A DNA stretch of 64,000 bases from an uncultured Lachnospiraceae bacterium (GCA_947625015.1 CANQMR010000010.1:1-64000), one strand, 5' to 3'. Counted from the first letter of the stretch, positions 52,749-62,698 are shown. A program made the numbers and translations. The notes: generated by a model not told the origin, from the sequence alone.

Positions 52749-53090
52749 TCAATGCTTCGCCCGTACTTTTTCCCATTCCTCATACCGGGCGGCATACTGC
52801 GCATTTAACCATTCCACAAGCTGCTCCTTTCCCGCCTCGTCAAAGGGAAAGGTCTCTACAGTCTTTTGCTCCTCAGGCGTTGCGTCAAAGCTATAAGGCT
52901 CCGGCCAGATTATCACCTGAAACAGCGCATCCCCCTTTTTATCCGACGGCTTTAACGCCACATCTTCCATAGGAGCCCTCGCAATGCGGAAACGCATTCC
53001 TCTGTGGCTTCCATAATATGGTATTCCATGTTCATACCACGAAATGCCGTAAGACGCCTTATTTTCAATGGGAATTATCTTCTCCTCCAT
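52749..53090 (-). CDS. Small soluble protein, end of the unknown-function operon
   Basis: 113 residues from MEEKIIPIENK (53090), with AGGAGG 6 bases upstream. No membrane segment. Opens with a beta-rich stretch (SYGISWYEHGIPYYG, MRFRIARAPMEDVAL) and ends with an Arg/Glu-rich helix (LNAQYAARYEEWEKVRAKH). No family recognised. The start lies just after the stop of the coiled-coil membrane protein gene, so it is probably the last gene of the operon. Confidence 0.75.
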   Translation of the reverse strand: MEEKIIPIENKASYGISWYEHGIPYYGSHRGMRFRIARAPMEDVALKPSDKKGDALFQVIIWPEPYSFDATPEEQKTVETFPFDEAGKEQLVEWLNAQYAARYEEWEKVRAKH

Positions 53091-53100
53091 GTCTGTCCTC

Positions 53101-54276
53101 CTAATGTACATTAATATGATAAAGCTCCAGCGTTTTCCTCACCTGGCTGCGTAGCTCCGGATTGGTCTTTAACAGTTCCTTAATCTCTTTTAATCCATTT
53201 AAGCGCATTTTATCATTATAGGCAATCTGTTCCCTTAGCTTCTGCCTGCGCACATTCAGGGAATGTTTGACCTCCACCATCTCCCGGCTGTCAATCAGCG
53301 CTAAAGACTGCTTGGCCCAGATATCCGGGTCCTTCACCCCGTTGGAAAACAGCAGCTTGGAAAGAGCGTCTGAAAACTCCCGCAAATCCCCGGAGGTCTT
53401 CTGGAATTTTCTCACCTCGTCTACCATAATCAAATACTGGTCGTAGAGATATTCCAACTCCCGCAGGCTTTTCACATGATATTTATCATACAGATAATCC
53501 AGCATGGCGGTATTGTTAATATACTTAATCTTTACCTTATTCATCAGGTTAATGGCCCGGTTCTCCTTCTTCTCCGATACCTTAAATTCATAGGAAAGAT
53601 TCTTAAAGGTCACGACGCACAAAGCCGCCATCAACGCCACCACCAGCAGAATCATTAAAACCGGAATTACCATTGCCGTCTTCGTCAGCATCCCGACGAC
53701 AACCAAAGTAACTACCAAAAGCAGCGATATTGTTCCAAAGCCAATCGTGAACATCCGAAGTCTGGCCTGCCGCTCCTCAATGGATTCCTGAAGATATTCC
53801 TGGGTATTTTTCTCTCCCTCTAAATGCTTCATATCCCGCTTAATCTTCATATCCATATCCTCTAAATCCTTAAGCTGCCCGAAAATCTTTGTCAAATCCT
53901 TCTCCATTCCCTGTATCATGCGGAAATTTTCATCACTAATCCGGTCGTCGGAATGCAGGAAAGCAGAAGTCTCATTTTCCAGAAAAGCAATCTTTTTGGC
54001 AATGTCCGCAATCTCCTTTCGCACATTGTCCGGCAGGGCTTCAATGGTCTGGATATCCTTAAAATAAGAAGTCACCAGTTCATATTCCACCCGCAGATCC
54101 TCCATCAGATAGGTGGTCTCTACAATCTGGTCGCACTTAAAGGCAATATCCTCCTCCGGCCCCTTGGCCTTTGCCGCCTGTCTGGACAAAAAGGTATCAA
54201 TGCTCTCATATTCAAAGGTTTCCTCCGTAACCTCTTCCTTTGTAAACAAATCTTTTACCGAACTCAGTAATCCCAT
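53101..54276 (-). CDS. Coiled-coil protein with two central membrane segments
   Basis: 391 residues. A cytoplasmic N-terminal half with long helices (about 95-165, charged heptads such as GMEKDLTKIFGQLKDLEDMD), two close membrane segments (about 176-198 and 203-225) and a C-terminal helical half (about 235-391). Both long arms should face the cytoplasm. No known family. Gene order and the tight spacing tie it to the TPR-like protein and the Hsp70/actin-like ATPase; it probably anchors the complex to the membrane. Confidence 0.8.
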   Translation of the reverse strand: MGLLSSVKDLFTKEEVTEETFEYESIDTFLSRQAAKAKGPEEDIAFKCDQIVETTYLMEDLRVEYELVTSYFKDIQTIEALPDNVRKEIADIAKKIAFLENETSAFLHSDDRISDENFRMIQGMEKDLTKIFGQLKDLEDMDMKIKRDMKHLEGEKNTQEYLQESIEERQARLRMFTIGFGTISLLLVVTLVVVGMLTKTAMVIPVLMILLVVALMAALCVVTFKNLSYEFKVSEKKENRAINLMNKVKIKYINNTAMLDYLYDKYHVKSLRELEYLYDQYLIMVDEVRKFQKTSGDLREFSDALSKLLFSNGVKDPDIWAKQSLALIDSREMVEVKHSLNVRRQKLREQIAYNDKMRLNGLKEIKELLKTNPELRSQVRKTLELYHINVH

Positions 54277-54324
54277 TTATACCGCTCCCTGTTATATCCG
54301 TAATTGTAAACCATCTGCGCTAAA

Positions 54325-55158
54325 TCACACAGACTGTTCGCGAAATTCTGTCTTTAAATGTTCAATCACCGTATCCATACGCTTGCTGAAATCTGTCAGA
54401 TTATTTTTCTCATAGTGGAATATGGCCTTCTCCATTCTATGATAGATCGGCGAGCCTACGACATCCTCTTCGGTATCCTGCAAGGCGTCATAGATGGAAT
54501 CTACCATCTCCTCTGCCCCGTAAAGCCGGGCCGTCTCTTCCACTTCCCGCCGCTCCTTCATCGTCGCCATCAGCAACAGGTATTCATAGATGGACCGGGT
54601 ATTCCTCGCAAGCTCAAAGGCTTTCAGGTAAGACGCCATGGCTTCCTCTAACTCAAAGTTATGGGCTAACGCCACCGCCCGGTTATGATAGATTGTTCCT
54701 TTTTGCTGCGGATTGTTTATGTCCGGATACTGTTCTAATATCTCATCATATATGGCCGCCGCCTTAATATATTTACGGTACCGAAGGAAACCGTCCGCCT
54801 GCAGCTTACGGAACTGGGGCGGCGTCAAACCTTTCATCCGCTCTAACTGAAATATAAATTCCTTAATCTCCGCTATCGTATAAAATTCCTTATAAGTCAG
54901 GATTGTCGTCAGCAAATCGGTTAAGTCCGCCTGTTTTTTCTCCTTGATCGCCCGGAGTTTATCGGCAAGCTCCGGCAGATGCAGCCCATCCTCAATCCAG
55001 TTAAACATGAGCGTACCGATATATTCCCCGGCAACCAAAGCGATATTATTGTAGATATAATAACAAAGCTCCTCATAGGAAAAAACTTCGATTCTGGTAT
55101 TGGGAAAAATATATGAAGTTTCCGCCGGCTGCGTTTCGCACAAGATCACTCTGCCCAT
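54325..55158 (-). CDS. TPR-like helical protein
   Basis: 277 residues, soluble. A first domain (MGRVILCETQPAETSYIFPN) of about 110 residues is followed by tetratricopeptide-like helices at about 118-215: GFLRYRKYIKAAAIYDEILEQYP, then TIYHNRAVALAHNFELEEAM with A-x-x-Y-x-x-A spacing. A likely protein-protein adaptor. Between the ATPase (33-bp gap) and the membrane protein (48-bp gap). Function unknown. Confidence 0.8.
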   Translation of the reverse strand: MGRVILCETQPAETSYIFPNTRIEVFSYEELCYYIYNNIALVAGEYIGTLMFNWIEDGLHLPELADKLRAIKEKKQADLTDLLTTILTYKEFYTIAEIKEFIFQLERMKGLTPPQFRKLQADGFLRYRKYIKAAAIYDEILEQYPDINNPQQKGTIYHNRAVALAHNFELEEAMASYLKAFELARNTRSIYEYLLLMATMKERREVEETARLYGAEEMVDSIYDALQDTEEDVVGSPIYHRMEKAIFHYEKNNLTDFSKRMDTVIEHLKTEFREQSV

Positions 55159-55190
55159 AGCATATCCTTTCTCTCATCTTTTATCACAAT

Positions 55191-56456
55191 TCATAGCCCT
55201 TCGCTTATGGAAAATTCTTTCCGGTAAATCTTATTGGTGGTGGGATAGATTCTTCCAAATCCCATATCCCGGATCACAATCGCCCCCGTACGCTCGTCTA
55301 AAAGCTCCACCTCCAAAGAGAGCTTTGTGGTCTTCGGCGGCCGTCTGGGAAGGCCATGAATCTCAATAATCTCCTTTTGCATATCCTTTGTAATCTTATC
55401 CCTGTACATCAGATTGATTCGGTTGGTATCGTCCAAAAATACAGTTACCCTGCCCTTCATATTATACCACTCCCTGCCGCCTAAAGCGATGGGATAAAAG
55501 GTATTCTTTCCCTCCATATCCCCAATATTCACGCCAATATCAAAGGGAATGGCCGACTCGGTACACAGCACGCAGTCCTTATCCTTTTCATAGGCGCCGT
55601 AACGGGCATGATAACAGGCTCCCTTGGTGTAGATGTTCTGCCCCATAAATACCCGTCTGCCGTCGCACAGCACATTGGCCGCCTCCTCAATCCATTTATC
55701 GTTAAAGCCGGGGCCGGTCAAATACACAGTGGAAATGTATGTCTCCCTCATCTTTCCTTTGGCAATCCCCGCAAAATAATGGTCTAACTCCTCCACATCC
55801 TCAAAAAGCCGGGCGTAGGGCATCTCCTTTGTCAGGTCATTGCGGCCTAATTGAAAAATACGCATATTGCCCTGCTGCTTTTTATCTATGCGGTAATATT
55901 CCATTCCGTCATGGCCATACTCAAACATGGCCACGCTGTTTGTGTGGAGCCGTTCATCCTGATTCATGACATACTGAAAAAATGCATTCTCATGGCTCAT
56001 GATGTAAAAAGCGTCCTTCGGAAGGGAAAGCTCCCGCCGCAATTTTTCCAGCACATGATACAACTTGGGGTGGTATTTCTCCATGGTAACCGTAAGCCCT
56101 TTTAACTGATATTCCTCTGAGCGCGACAGAAAATCCCCGATGTGCGTTTTCAGCAAAATAAGCAGCAGCTCTTCATAGGTATAAGCCGTTCCGTCAACTG
56201 ATACCGTTTCCCCGGAATCAATGTTGACGGCCACATCCTCCACCATGGTTCCCATCTCCTGAAAACGAATGGAACTGACATTATTGCCCACATACCATTT
56301 CTTCCCTTCCTCGGAATAAAACATGACGTTGGGAAGTTGATAGGTTTCCGTATTATTCAGTTGATACACCGATTCCGGTTCCTTCTTGTCCTCCCGGAAA
56401 TAGCTTAACTGCACATTCTTCCTGCACAGATCAAGCCCTAAATAAATCTCTTTCAT
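55191..56456 (-). CDS. Hsp70/actin-superfamily-like ATPase (DUF5716-like)
   Basis: 421 residues. The start KEIYLGLDLCRKNVQLSYF is a phosphate-1 loop of the actin/Hsp70/FtsA superfamily; NSVAMFEYGHDGMEYYRI sits where phosphate 2 (DxGGGT) belongs but is degenerate; STVYLTGPGFNDKW and FMGQNIYTKGACYHARYG fit the adenosine motif and the following helix. The C-terminal 90 residues are beta-rich (TKLSLEVELLDERTGAIVI), like a substrate-binding sandwich. I recall this as DUF5716, found beside DUF5717. ATP binding is plausible, hydrolysis less sure. Confidence 0.8.
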   Translation of the reverse strand: MKEIYLGLDLCRKNVQLSYFREDKKEPESVYQLNNTETYQLPNVMFYSEEGKKWYVGNNVSSIRFQEMGTMVEDVAVNIDSGETVSVDGTAYTYEELLLILLKTHIGDFLSRSEEYQLKGLTVTMEKYHPKLYHVLEKLRRELSLPKDAFYIMSHENAFFQYVMNQDERLHTNSVAMFEYGHDGMEYYRIDKKQQGNMRIFQLGRNDLTKEMPYARLFEDVEELDHYFAGIAKGKMRETYISTVYLTGPGFNDKWIEEAANVLCDGRRVFMGQNIYTKGACYHARYGAYEKDKDCVLCTESAIPFDIGVNIGDMEGKNTFYPIALGGREWYNMKGRVTVFLDDTNRINLMYRDKITKDMQKEIIEIHGLPRRPPKTTKLSLEVELLDERTGAIVIRDMGFGRIYPTTNKIYRKEFSISEGL

Positions 56457-56497
56457 CTCTATCCCTTCATTATCTGCGCCCTGCTAAAAAACAGGCG

Positions 56498-59400
56498 TCA
56501 ATCCAGCAGCTCCAGATTTTCCTCCACAACCGCGGACAGCTTCAAATATTTGTCAATCTTATCAATCAGTGTCTGATGTTCTCCAATCTCCTGATTCACC
56601 ACCATGGAATTGAGCATCTCAAACCGGTTCTCATAGGTATCCATCTCCCCTTTGGCCTTCATGCCCTCGCTCTCATAAATCCGGGTATGCCCCGCATACT
56701 CCTCCGGCATCTCATAAAGCAGGTTCTCTCCATGAAACAATACAAACTCCTTCATATAATATCCCGGCAGGATTTCCATCATTCTTGCCTCTTTATTACA
56801 TTCCGGCTTGTCCACACCGGACTGGATACCGTATTGAAACTTAATCACCTTTCCCGCCTTATCCTTTGTCACCACATAGGTCATCAGGAACAAATCCTTC
56901 GGCAGTCTGGCATACCGCTTGAATTTCCGGAAAAAGGGAAGTAAAATCCCCCGTTTCACAAAATATTCCAACTGCTTTTTCAGCCATTTTACCTCATCTT
57001 CCTCTAAATTCGTCCGGCGGCTTAAGGACAGCAGCATTGCCGCAAGGCACATATCGTCCTCTAACTGTCCAAGCTGCATCTGCTGATACAGGGAACGAAA
57101 ATAGGTATCCGGCAGATCCTTATCCTCCACCAGATAGGCAAAGGCGGCCCGTTTGAAAAAGGCTTTTACCACCATGCCGCCCCGCTTTTTCTCCACAAAA
57201 GAGGTAAAGACCGGAAACACTTCGTTGTCCCACTGCTCGGTATAAAGAGTCTGGCAGATAATATTCTCCTCCAAAAGTTCCAGCCTTGCCAGCCTGCTGT
57301 CAGCCCGTTTCCACAGCTTAAGCATATCCTTGACGCTGCTCTGGTAAGCGTCCACCAGATAAGACAAAACCTGCGGGGACTCCTGTCCAAGACGGTAGAG
57401 ATAACAGGCAATGGAAATCAGCGTCTCGTCATTTTCATAATCCGGAACGGTTCTGACCTTCTCCACCAGCTCTGTCAGCCTCTCCGCCGAAACGCCCTGA
57501 TACCCAAACCGTTTCACTGCTTCAAAGGCGGTATCGTAAAGGCCGCACGCCAAAAGATCACTCATGTATTCCACTCCGTCATGGGAGGCGACAAACTGCA
57601 TATCCATCCTGTCTAAATAGCTGCGCATAATATCCATGTCCTGATGCTCATGATAATACCGGACAATGCCAAAAATTGCCTGCTGCCTGGTCTCCTCGCT
57701 AATCTCCGGGAAAGTCAGGATATCCCTGGCTATGTTGACCTCTCTCGCTGTAGCCGTATCATATGCTTTCCATGCATCATAACGGTAAAGCACATAGCGG
57801 TAATCATCCGCCGCATACTGCCCCAAAATATCCATATATTCCGCCTCGTCCACCAGCTTTTGCAGCTTATAGGGAATGGTGCTGATGAAGCGGTTCTGCT
57901 GACGGTCCACCAAAGAAATCACAGCGGACTCCGTAATCATATCCACATAAGCTGCATGGTTTCTCACCGGCACTACCGTCTCTTTATCCAGCTCTTTATG
58001 GGAAACCACTACGGCAATGATATCGTCGTTGGCAACCGTTAATTTGCGCTTAAAAATAATCTTGACTAACTCCGGGGCAAACTGGGCCGTCACCGCCTGC
58101 GGGCGCAAAAATTCGGAATAGAGAATACTTAAGTCGTCGCTGACATTGCCCTTGATAATCTGGCCCTGCATAAAAGCCTCCATATTGGGCAGATATTCCT
58201 CATACTGTCCCAAATACTGCCGCCGGTTCACAATCACGTTGGCATAGAGGTAAGCATACTCGCTGTCGGACAGAAAGCTCTTATAATTAAAGTAACGGAG
58301 CACAGAATCCGGTATCAAATCATAGCGGCTGTGGTCCATGCTGCGGAGATAATTCTCCTGTATTCCCACCAGCTTATAACCGCATTTAATGCCCTCCAGA
58401 TAATACGGATGGTAACGATGCTCTAACCTCCCTCCCTTAATCAGGAGGCTGCACATAATCCGCACAATATCCGGCTTATGGTCCCTTTCATAAAGGATAT
58501 CCAACAGCGAAAATACCTTGGGGTTAAAATTCTTTTCTCTGGCCGCAAGCTGAAGAAATTCCTCCTCCGCCTCCTTGCCGAGATAATCGTTCCTAAGGCC
58601 AAACCGCAAAGCCGCAAGCTCCGTCTTTGAAAGCTTTTTCAAAAGCAACGGTTCCTCGCTAATGATATCGCAGGCCTCTAAAGCCAGTATCGGACTTTCA
58701 TATCCGCCTACATATAATCCCTCAATCTGGGATAACATAAATCCCCGGTCTGTCTGATACCGCTCGTCCAAATAGATTAACAGCCAGAAATAGAATAGTT
58801 TATCACTTTCCCTCTCTAAGGCCGCCTCGATTGTCTGACAGGCCAGCGAAATCTGCTCCGGCTCCTTAGATAACATTGCCTTTAAATACAGATAATAGCA
58901 GTGTTCCTTTGCCCCCCGCATGGCTTTATCCATATCCGCCTCCATCCGGCGGATCTCCTGTATGGCGTTATCCTCCCTGCCGGCCAAGATATTCATATGC
59001 AAAAGCCCTAACTTATATAGCCCGGTCTCCGGCTCTAACTCAATCAGGCTGTGAAGGGAGACTCTGCTCTGTTCCACAAACTGATGAAGGGGCAGTTTGC
59101 TGGTGCGGTAATCCAGATAATTATGTATCAACGCGGCTGTTTCCAGCTTCTTCATTCGCCGGTTGTGGTCCCTGTGAACCAATATCCGGGAGGGTTCCTC
59201 CGGCTTGCATATACTAATGGCAACTTCAATCTTCTGATAGGTATTCTCTAAGATAATGTGGCCGTTGGCTCCCTGATGTTCATCTAACTGCTCCGGGTCC
59301 AAAGAATAGGAAAGGGTGCACACATCTCCCTCATAATCCATGCTGCGAAGTTCGGATTGGTGCAGGATAATAAATCTGGAATCCGCCTTTACCTGCATCC

Positions 59401-60070
59401 GGCAGTACCCCCATGTATTTTTCAAAAATACCAGCTCATGCTCCTCCCGCATCTTAGGAAACGGGAACTGGAATCTGTCGTGCTGCACCTGTAAGGTAAG
59501 CGCACGTTTCTTATGAATGTAGACCAGAAATTCTTCCAACGCCTGATTCTTGTCTACGGAATCCTTAAGGGTCTGGTAAGCCGCCAGATAATGGGGCTGA
59601 TCCTTGAGGAGAGTGCGGGCAAATTCGCCGGAATAAAAAATCTGCAAAGCCCTGTCCCAGTCCTCCTCCGCCAGCGCGGAAAATTTCATCAGGTCCTCTA
59701 ACGCCGTTCCGTTTACGGCGATAAAGGGAGCGACAATCTCAATGCTGTAGGGAATCTTCTGCTCTAAGCCATTGCCGATTAAATATATATTGCCGTCAAA
59801 GGTGCTGCCCTTTTTTCTTCTGGCCGCATCAAAAGTAAACCGGATTGTCCCTTTTCTGCCAATCAGGCTGTGGTCTTCAAAGCGCAGTAAATAAGCGTCG
59901 TCATATACCATCATCTTAAAGGGAATATCGTTATCTGAGTAAAGCTCTATGCTTCCGGTATAGACGCTGCCCGCCTCTATCTTTAATTGCAAAAAGGTCT
60001 TTGAAACCCTCACCTTGGGATATTCCACATAGAAATCACCCTTGGCATACTGTTCAATCTTACTTTTCAT
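56498..60070 (-). CDS. Giant scaffold protein, beta-sandwich plus helical repeats (DUF5717-like)
   Basis: 1190 residues with no signal peptide or membrane segment. Residues about 1-115 and 195-300 look like Ig-type beta-sandwiches (KIEAGSVYTGSIELYSDNDI; RMQVKADSRFIILHQSEL). About 310-900 is an all-helical solenoid of TPR-like pairs. A second beta-rich region near 1070-1140 (FQYGIQSGVDKPE) precedes the end. I recall the family as DUF5717. It heads the operon behind a candidate promoter at 60137-60164. The architecture suggests a cytoplasmic scaffold working with the ATPase encoded next. Function unknown. Confidence 0.82.
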   Translation of the reverse strand: MKSKIEQYAKGDFYVEYPKVRVSKTFLQLKIEAGSVYTGSIELYSDNDIPFKMMVYDDAYLLRFEDHSLIGRKGTIRFTFDAARRKKGSTFDGNIYLIGNGLEQKIPYSIEIVAPFIAVNGTALEDLMKFSALAEEDWDRALQIFYSGEFARTLLKDQPHYLAAYQTLKDSVDKNQALEEFLVYIHKKRALTLQVQHDRFQFPFPKMREEHELVFLKNTWGYCRMQVKADSRFIILHQSELRSMDYEGDVCTLSYSLDPEQLDEHQGANGHIILENTYQKIEVAISICKPEEPSRILVHRDHNRRMKKLETAALIHNYLDYRTSKLPLHQFVEQSRVSLHSLIELEPETGLYKLGLLHMNILAGREDNAIQEIRRMEADMDKAMRGAKEHCYYLYLKAMLSKEPEQISLACQTIEAALERESDKLFYFWLLIYLDERYQTDRGFMLSQIEGLYVGGYESPILALEACDIISEEPLLLKKLSKTELAALRFGLRNDYLGKEAEEEFLQLAAREKNFNPKVFSLLDILYERDHKPDIVRIMCSLLIKGGRLEHRYHPYYLEGIKCGYKLVGIQENYLRSMDHSRYDLIPDSVLRYFNYKSFLSDSEYAYLYANVIVNRRQYLGQYEEYLPNMEAFMQGQIIKGNVSDDLSILYSEFLRPQAVTAQFAPELVKIIFKRKLTVANDDIIAVVVSHKELDKETVVPVRNHAAYVDMITESAVISLVDRQQNRFISTIPYKLQKLVDEAEYMDILGQYAADDYRYVLYRYDAWKAYDTATAREVNIARDILTFPEISEETRQQAIFGIVRYYHEHQDMDIMRSYLDRMDMQFVASHDGVEYMSDLLACGLYDTAFEAVKRFGYQGVSAERLTELVEKVRTVPDYENDETLISIACYLYRLGQESPQVLSYLVDAYQSSVKDMLKLWKRADSRLARLELLEENIICQTLYTEQWDNEVFPVFTSFVEKKRGGMVVKAFFKRAAFAYLVEDKDLPDTYFRSLYQQMQLGQLEDDMCLAAMLLSLSRRTNLEEDEVKWLKKQLEYFVKRGILLPFFRKFKRYARLPKDLFLMTYVVTKDKAGKVIKFQYGIQSGVDKPECNKEARMMEILPGYYMKEFVLFHGENLLYEMPEEYAGHTRIYESEGMKAKGEMDTYENRFEMLNSMVVNQEIGEHQTLIDKIDKYLKLSAVVEENLELLD

Positions 60071-60136
60071 TGGTATTTACTCCGAAGTCTTGATGTTTTA
60101 CAATTCAGATTGTATAATTAAGCATATATTGAATAG

Positions 60137-60164
60137 ATTATAACAAATTTTACGGCAGATTAAA
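60137..60164 (-). promoter_or_regulatory. Candidate promoter of the unknown-function operon
   Basis: TTTAAT (60159-60164), a 16-bp spacer and TATAAT (60137-60142) on the minus strand, about 70 bp before the 1190-residue gene, in the divergent gap with the aminotransferase gene. Confidence 0.5.
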
Positions 60165-60191
60165 AGATAAAATGGAAAGAAGGTATATTTT

Positions 60192-61277
60192 ATGAATAAT
60201 AACACATTTCATGGCAGTGATTTGGAAACCATTGCGGAAAAATATCATCTGGATTCTTCTACAATCATTCCCTATGCTTCTAATGTGAACCCTCTTGGTA
60301 TGTCACCTATGGCAAAGGAGGCGCTTGCCGAACACATCGAGGCAATTCAATCCTACCCGGACAGGGATTACACAAATCTTCGCGCCACCATTGCCAAATA
60401 CTGCGGCGTAGAGCCGGATATGCTGGTGCTTGGCAACGGCACCTCGGAATTAATCCGCACAGTGACGGCCGCCATTGCCCCCACGAAAACCATGGTACTT
60501 GGCCCCTGCTACTCGGAGTACGCCAATGCCGCCCGGATGGCAGGCAGTGAAGTAGTGACATATATGCTGAAAAATCCGGAGGATTTTGAGATTGATGTGG
60601 ATATGTTTTTAAAGGCATTAAATGATTCCATTGAACTTTTGATTATCTGCAACCCCAACAATCCCACCAGCAAGATTATCACCAAAGAGCAGATGAATAC
60701 CATATTGACCTGCTGCCAGCAGCATGACATCTTCGTCATGGTGGATGAGACTTATGTGGAATTTGTAAGGGACGTCAACTTGGTATCCTCCGTTTCCCTT
60801 ACTCGGAAATTTGATAACTTAATTGTTCTCCGGGGCGTATCGAAATTCTTCGCCGTACCGGGACTCAGGCTGGGATATGCCGTTACCAACAACGAGGATT
60901 TCCTAAACGCCGCTTCCGACAACAAGGTGCCCTGGAACATTAACGCCTTTGCTTCCATTGCCTCTGTCATGTTTGAGGACGAACACTATATCAACCTTAC
61001 CAAAAGCCTGATTCAGACAGAGCGGAACTTAATCTTTTCCGCCCTTTCCAGCCGGAAGACAATCAAGGTATTCAAACCGGAGGCCAACTTTGTGTTAATC
61101 AAACTGTTAAAGGAAGAACAGACCGCCTCAGAAGTCTTTGAATACTGCCTGAAGCGGGGCTTTATGATACGGGATTGTACGGATTATGAAGGATTAGGGG
61201 ATAAATACGTCCGCTTCTGCTTTATGAAACCGGAGCAGAACGACAACATGGTAAACACAATCTTAGAGATTGTGTAA
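60192..61277 (+). CDS. HisC/CobD-like class I/II aminotransferase
   Basis: 361 residues of the fold I PLP enzymes. Substrate arm ASNVNPLGMSP, phosphate-binding GNGTSELI, CNPNNPTS, DETYVEF, PLP Lys218 in LRGVSKFFAVPGLRLGY and the final Arg in YVRFCFMK. Closest to histidinol-phosphate aminotransferase and threonine-phosphate decarboxylase (CobD). No his or cob genes are nearby, so the substrate is open. AGAAGG precedes the ATG. Confidence 0.9.
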   Translation: MNNNTFHGSDLETIAEKYHLDSSTIIPYASNVNPLGMSPMAKEALAEHIEAIQSYPDRDYTNLRATIAKYCGVEPDMLVLGNGTSELIRTVTAAIAPTKTMVLGPCYSEYANAARMAGSEVVTYMLKNPEDFEIDVDMFLKALNDSIELLIICNPNNPTSKIITKEQMNTILTCCQQHDIFVMVDETYVEFVRDVNLVSSVSLTRKFDNLIVLRGVSKFFAVPGLRLGYAVTNNEDFLNAASDNKVPWNINAFASIASVMFEDEHYINLTKSLIQTERNLIFSALSSRKTIKVFKPEANFVLIKLLKEEQTASEVFEYCLKRGFMIRDCTDYEGLGDKYVRFCFMKPEQNDNMVNTILEIV

Positions 61278-61333
61278 CCTGTCAAAACGCTGCGGCACGA
61301 TTTTACACTTAAGGAGGCACTGTTAAGATTACC

Positions 61334-62698
61334 ATGGCAAAGCACAAGCATCCAGATGAGGCTACTAAGCGCAACACCCGATTTATCGTAGTGGTTTCCC
61401 TGATTTGTATTCTCTTAATCCTGCTGCTGTCTATTCTGTTTCCCTCTTCCACAGGCAGTCAGACAGAACCGGCAACAGAGGCGACGACAGAGGAAATTTC
61501 CACCAGCACAGACCCTAAGACTGGCTTTACAAAAGTGGCGGGAAAGGTCTACCGTTTTGAGGAGGACGGGACCTGCCACACAGGCTGGTACCGGATTAAC
61601 GACGACGTCTACTGCTTTAATAAAGACGGCGTTTTGGTTACCGGCTGGTATATTGCCAACGGACATACGTATTATTTTAATGAGGACGGTATTTTACAGA
61701 CTAACCAATGGATTGAAGACCGGTATGTAGGGGAACAGGGATACATATTAAAAAATACCGTTACGCCGGACGGCAAATATGTAGATGCAAACGGCGTCCG
61801 CAACGACAAGGTGAGCCTTGCCACCAGCCGGGAAGGCCTTACGGAGCTAAAGGGCAATCTTGAAGATATGATTGAGCATTACTCCGGATCCTGGTCTGTT
61901 TATGTCAAAGACATTAACCGCAATGAATATTTGTCCATTAATAATATTCAATATTTTTCCGCCAGCATGATTAAACTTTTTTGCGCTGCGGCTGCCTATG
62001 ACTTAATTGAGCAGGGGACCTTAGAGGAGGATGAAACCGTAACCCGCCTCATGCGGGAAATGATATCCGTAAGTGATAACGACGCCTTTAACCTGATGGT
62101 CATGAAATGCGCACCGGATGGCAGCCACATTACCGGCAGGGGCATTATTCAGGAATATATCAATGAAAACGGCTACAACAATACCACTATAACTTCTATT
62201 CTGGTGCCCACCAAATACAAGGCCCCTTCCTCCCCCGGACGGAATTATACCAGTGTGATAGACTGCGGATTACTGTTAGAGCGGATATACAAAGGACAGT
62301 GCGTCAGTCCGGAGGCTTCCGGGAAATTCCTAAATCTGCTGCTTGACCAGACCCATGTCAACAAAATTCCGGCAGGACTGCCGGAGGGAACAAAGTGCGC
62401 CAATAAGACCGGAGACACAGATGAGGTACAGCATGACGCCGCTATTGTATATTCCCCCAATGGCGTATATATTCTGTGCGTGATGAGCAGCGGATGCGGT
62501 TCGGCTATTTCCAATATCCAAACCATATCCAAAACAGTGTATGAATATTTCAATCCCGAAGAACAGGGGACAGGACAGATAGAAATACAAGGGACGGAGC
62601 AGGGGGCAGGACAAATAGAAATACAGCGGGCAGAGCAGGAGACAGAACAGACAGAGACACAGGAAACAAAACAGATAAAAATACAGAAAGCGGATTAA
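61334..62698 (+). CDS. Wall-binding serine hydrolase, class A beta-lactamase fold
   Basis: 454 residues. A membrane segment at about 16-36, a Thr/Glu spacer, three aromatic wall-binding repeats (about 66-130: GKVYRFEEDGTCHTGWY, DVYCFNKDGVLVTGWY, HTYYFNEDGILQTNQW), then a beta-lactamase-like domain with Ser211-x-x-Lys214, Ser247-Asp-Asn249 and Lys358-Thr-Gly360. The tail is a low-complexity Glu/Gln/Thr repeat (QIEIQ/EQ units). Catalytic triad elements are intact, but the Glu166-type residue of lactamases was not located, so a peptidase or esterase role is as likely as beta-lactamase. AAGGAGG is 17 bases before the ATG, unusually far. Confidence 0.88.
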   Translation: MAKHKHPDEATKRNTRFIVVVSLICILLILLLSILFPSSTGSQTEPATEATTEEISTSTDPKTGFTKVAGKVYRFEEDGTCHTGWYRINDDVYCFNKDGVLVTGWYIANGHTYYFNEDGILQTNQWIEDRYVGEQGYILKNTVTPDGKYVDANGVRNDKVSLATSREGLTELKGNLEDMIEHYSGSWSVYVKDINRNEYLSINNIQYFSASMIKLFCAAAAYDLIEQGTLEEDETVTRLMREMISVSDNDAFNLMVMKCAPDGSHITGRGIIQEYINENGYNNTTITSILVPTKYKAPSSPGRNYTSVIDCGLLLERIYKGQCVSPEASGKFLNLLLDQTHVNKIPAGLPEGTKCANKTGDTDEVQHDAAIVYSPNGVYILCVMSSGCGSAISNIQTISKTVYEYFNPEEQGTGQIEIQGTEQGAGQIEIQRAEQETEQTETQETKQIKIQKAD

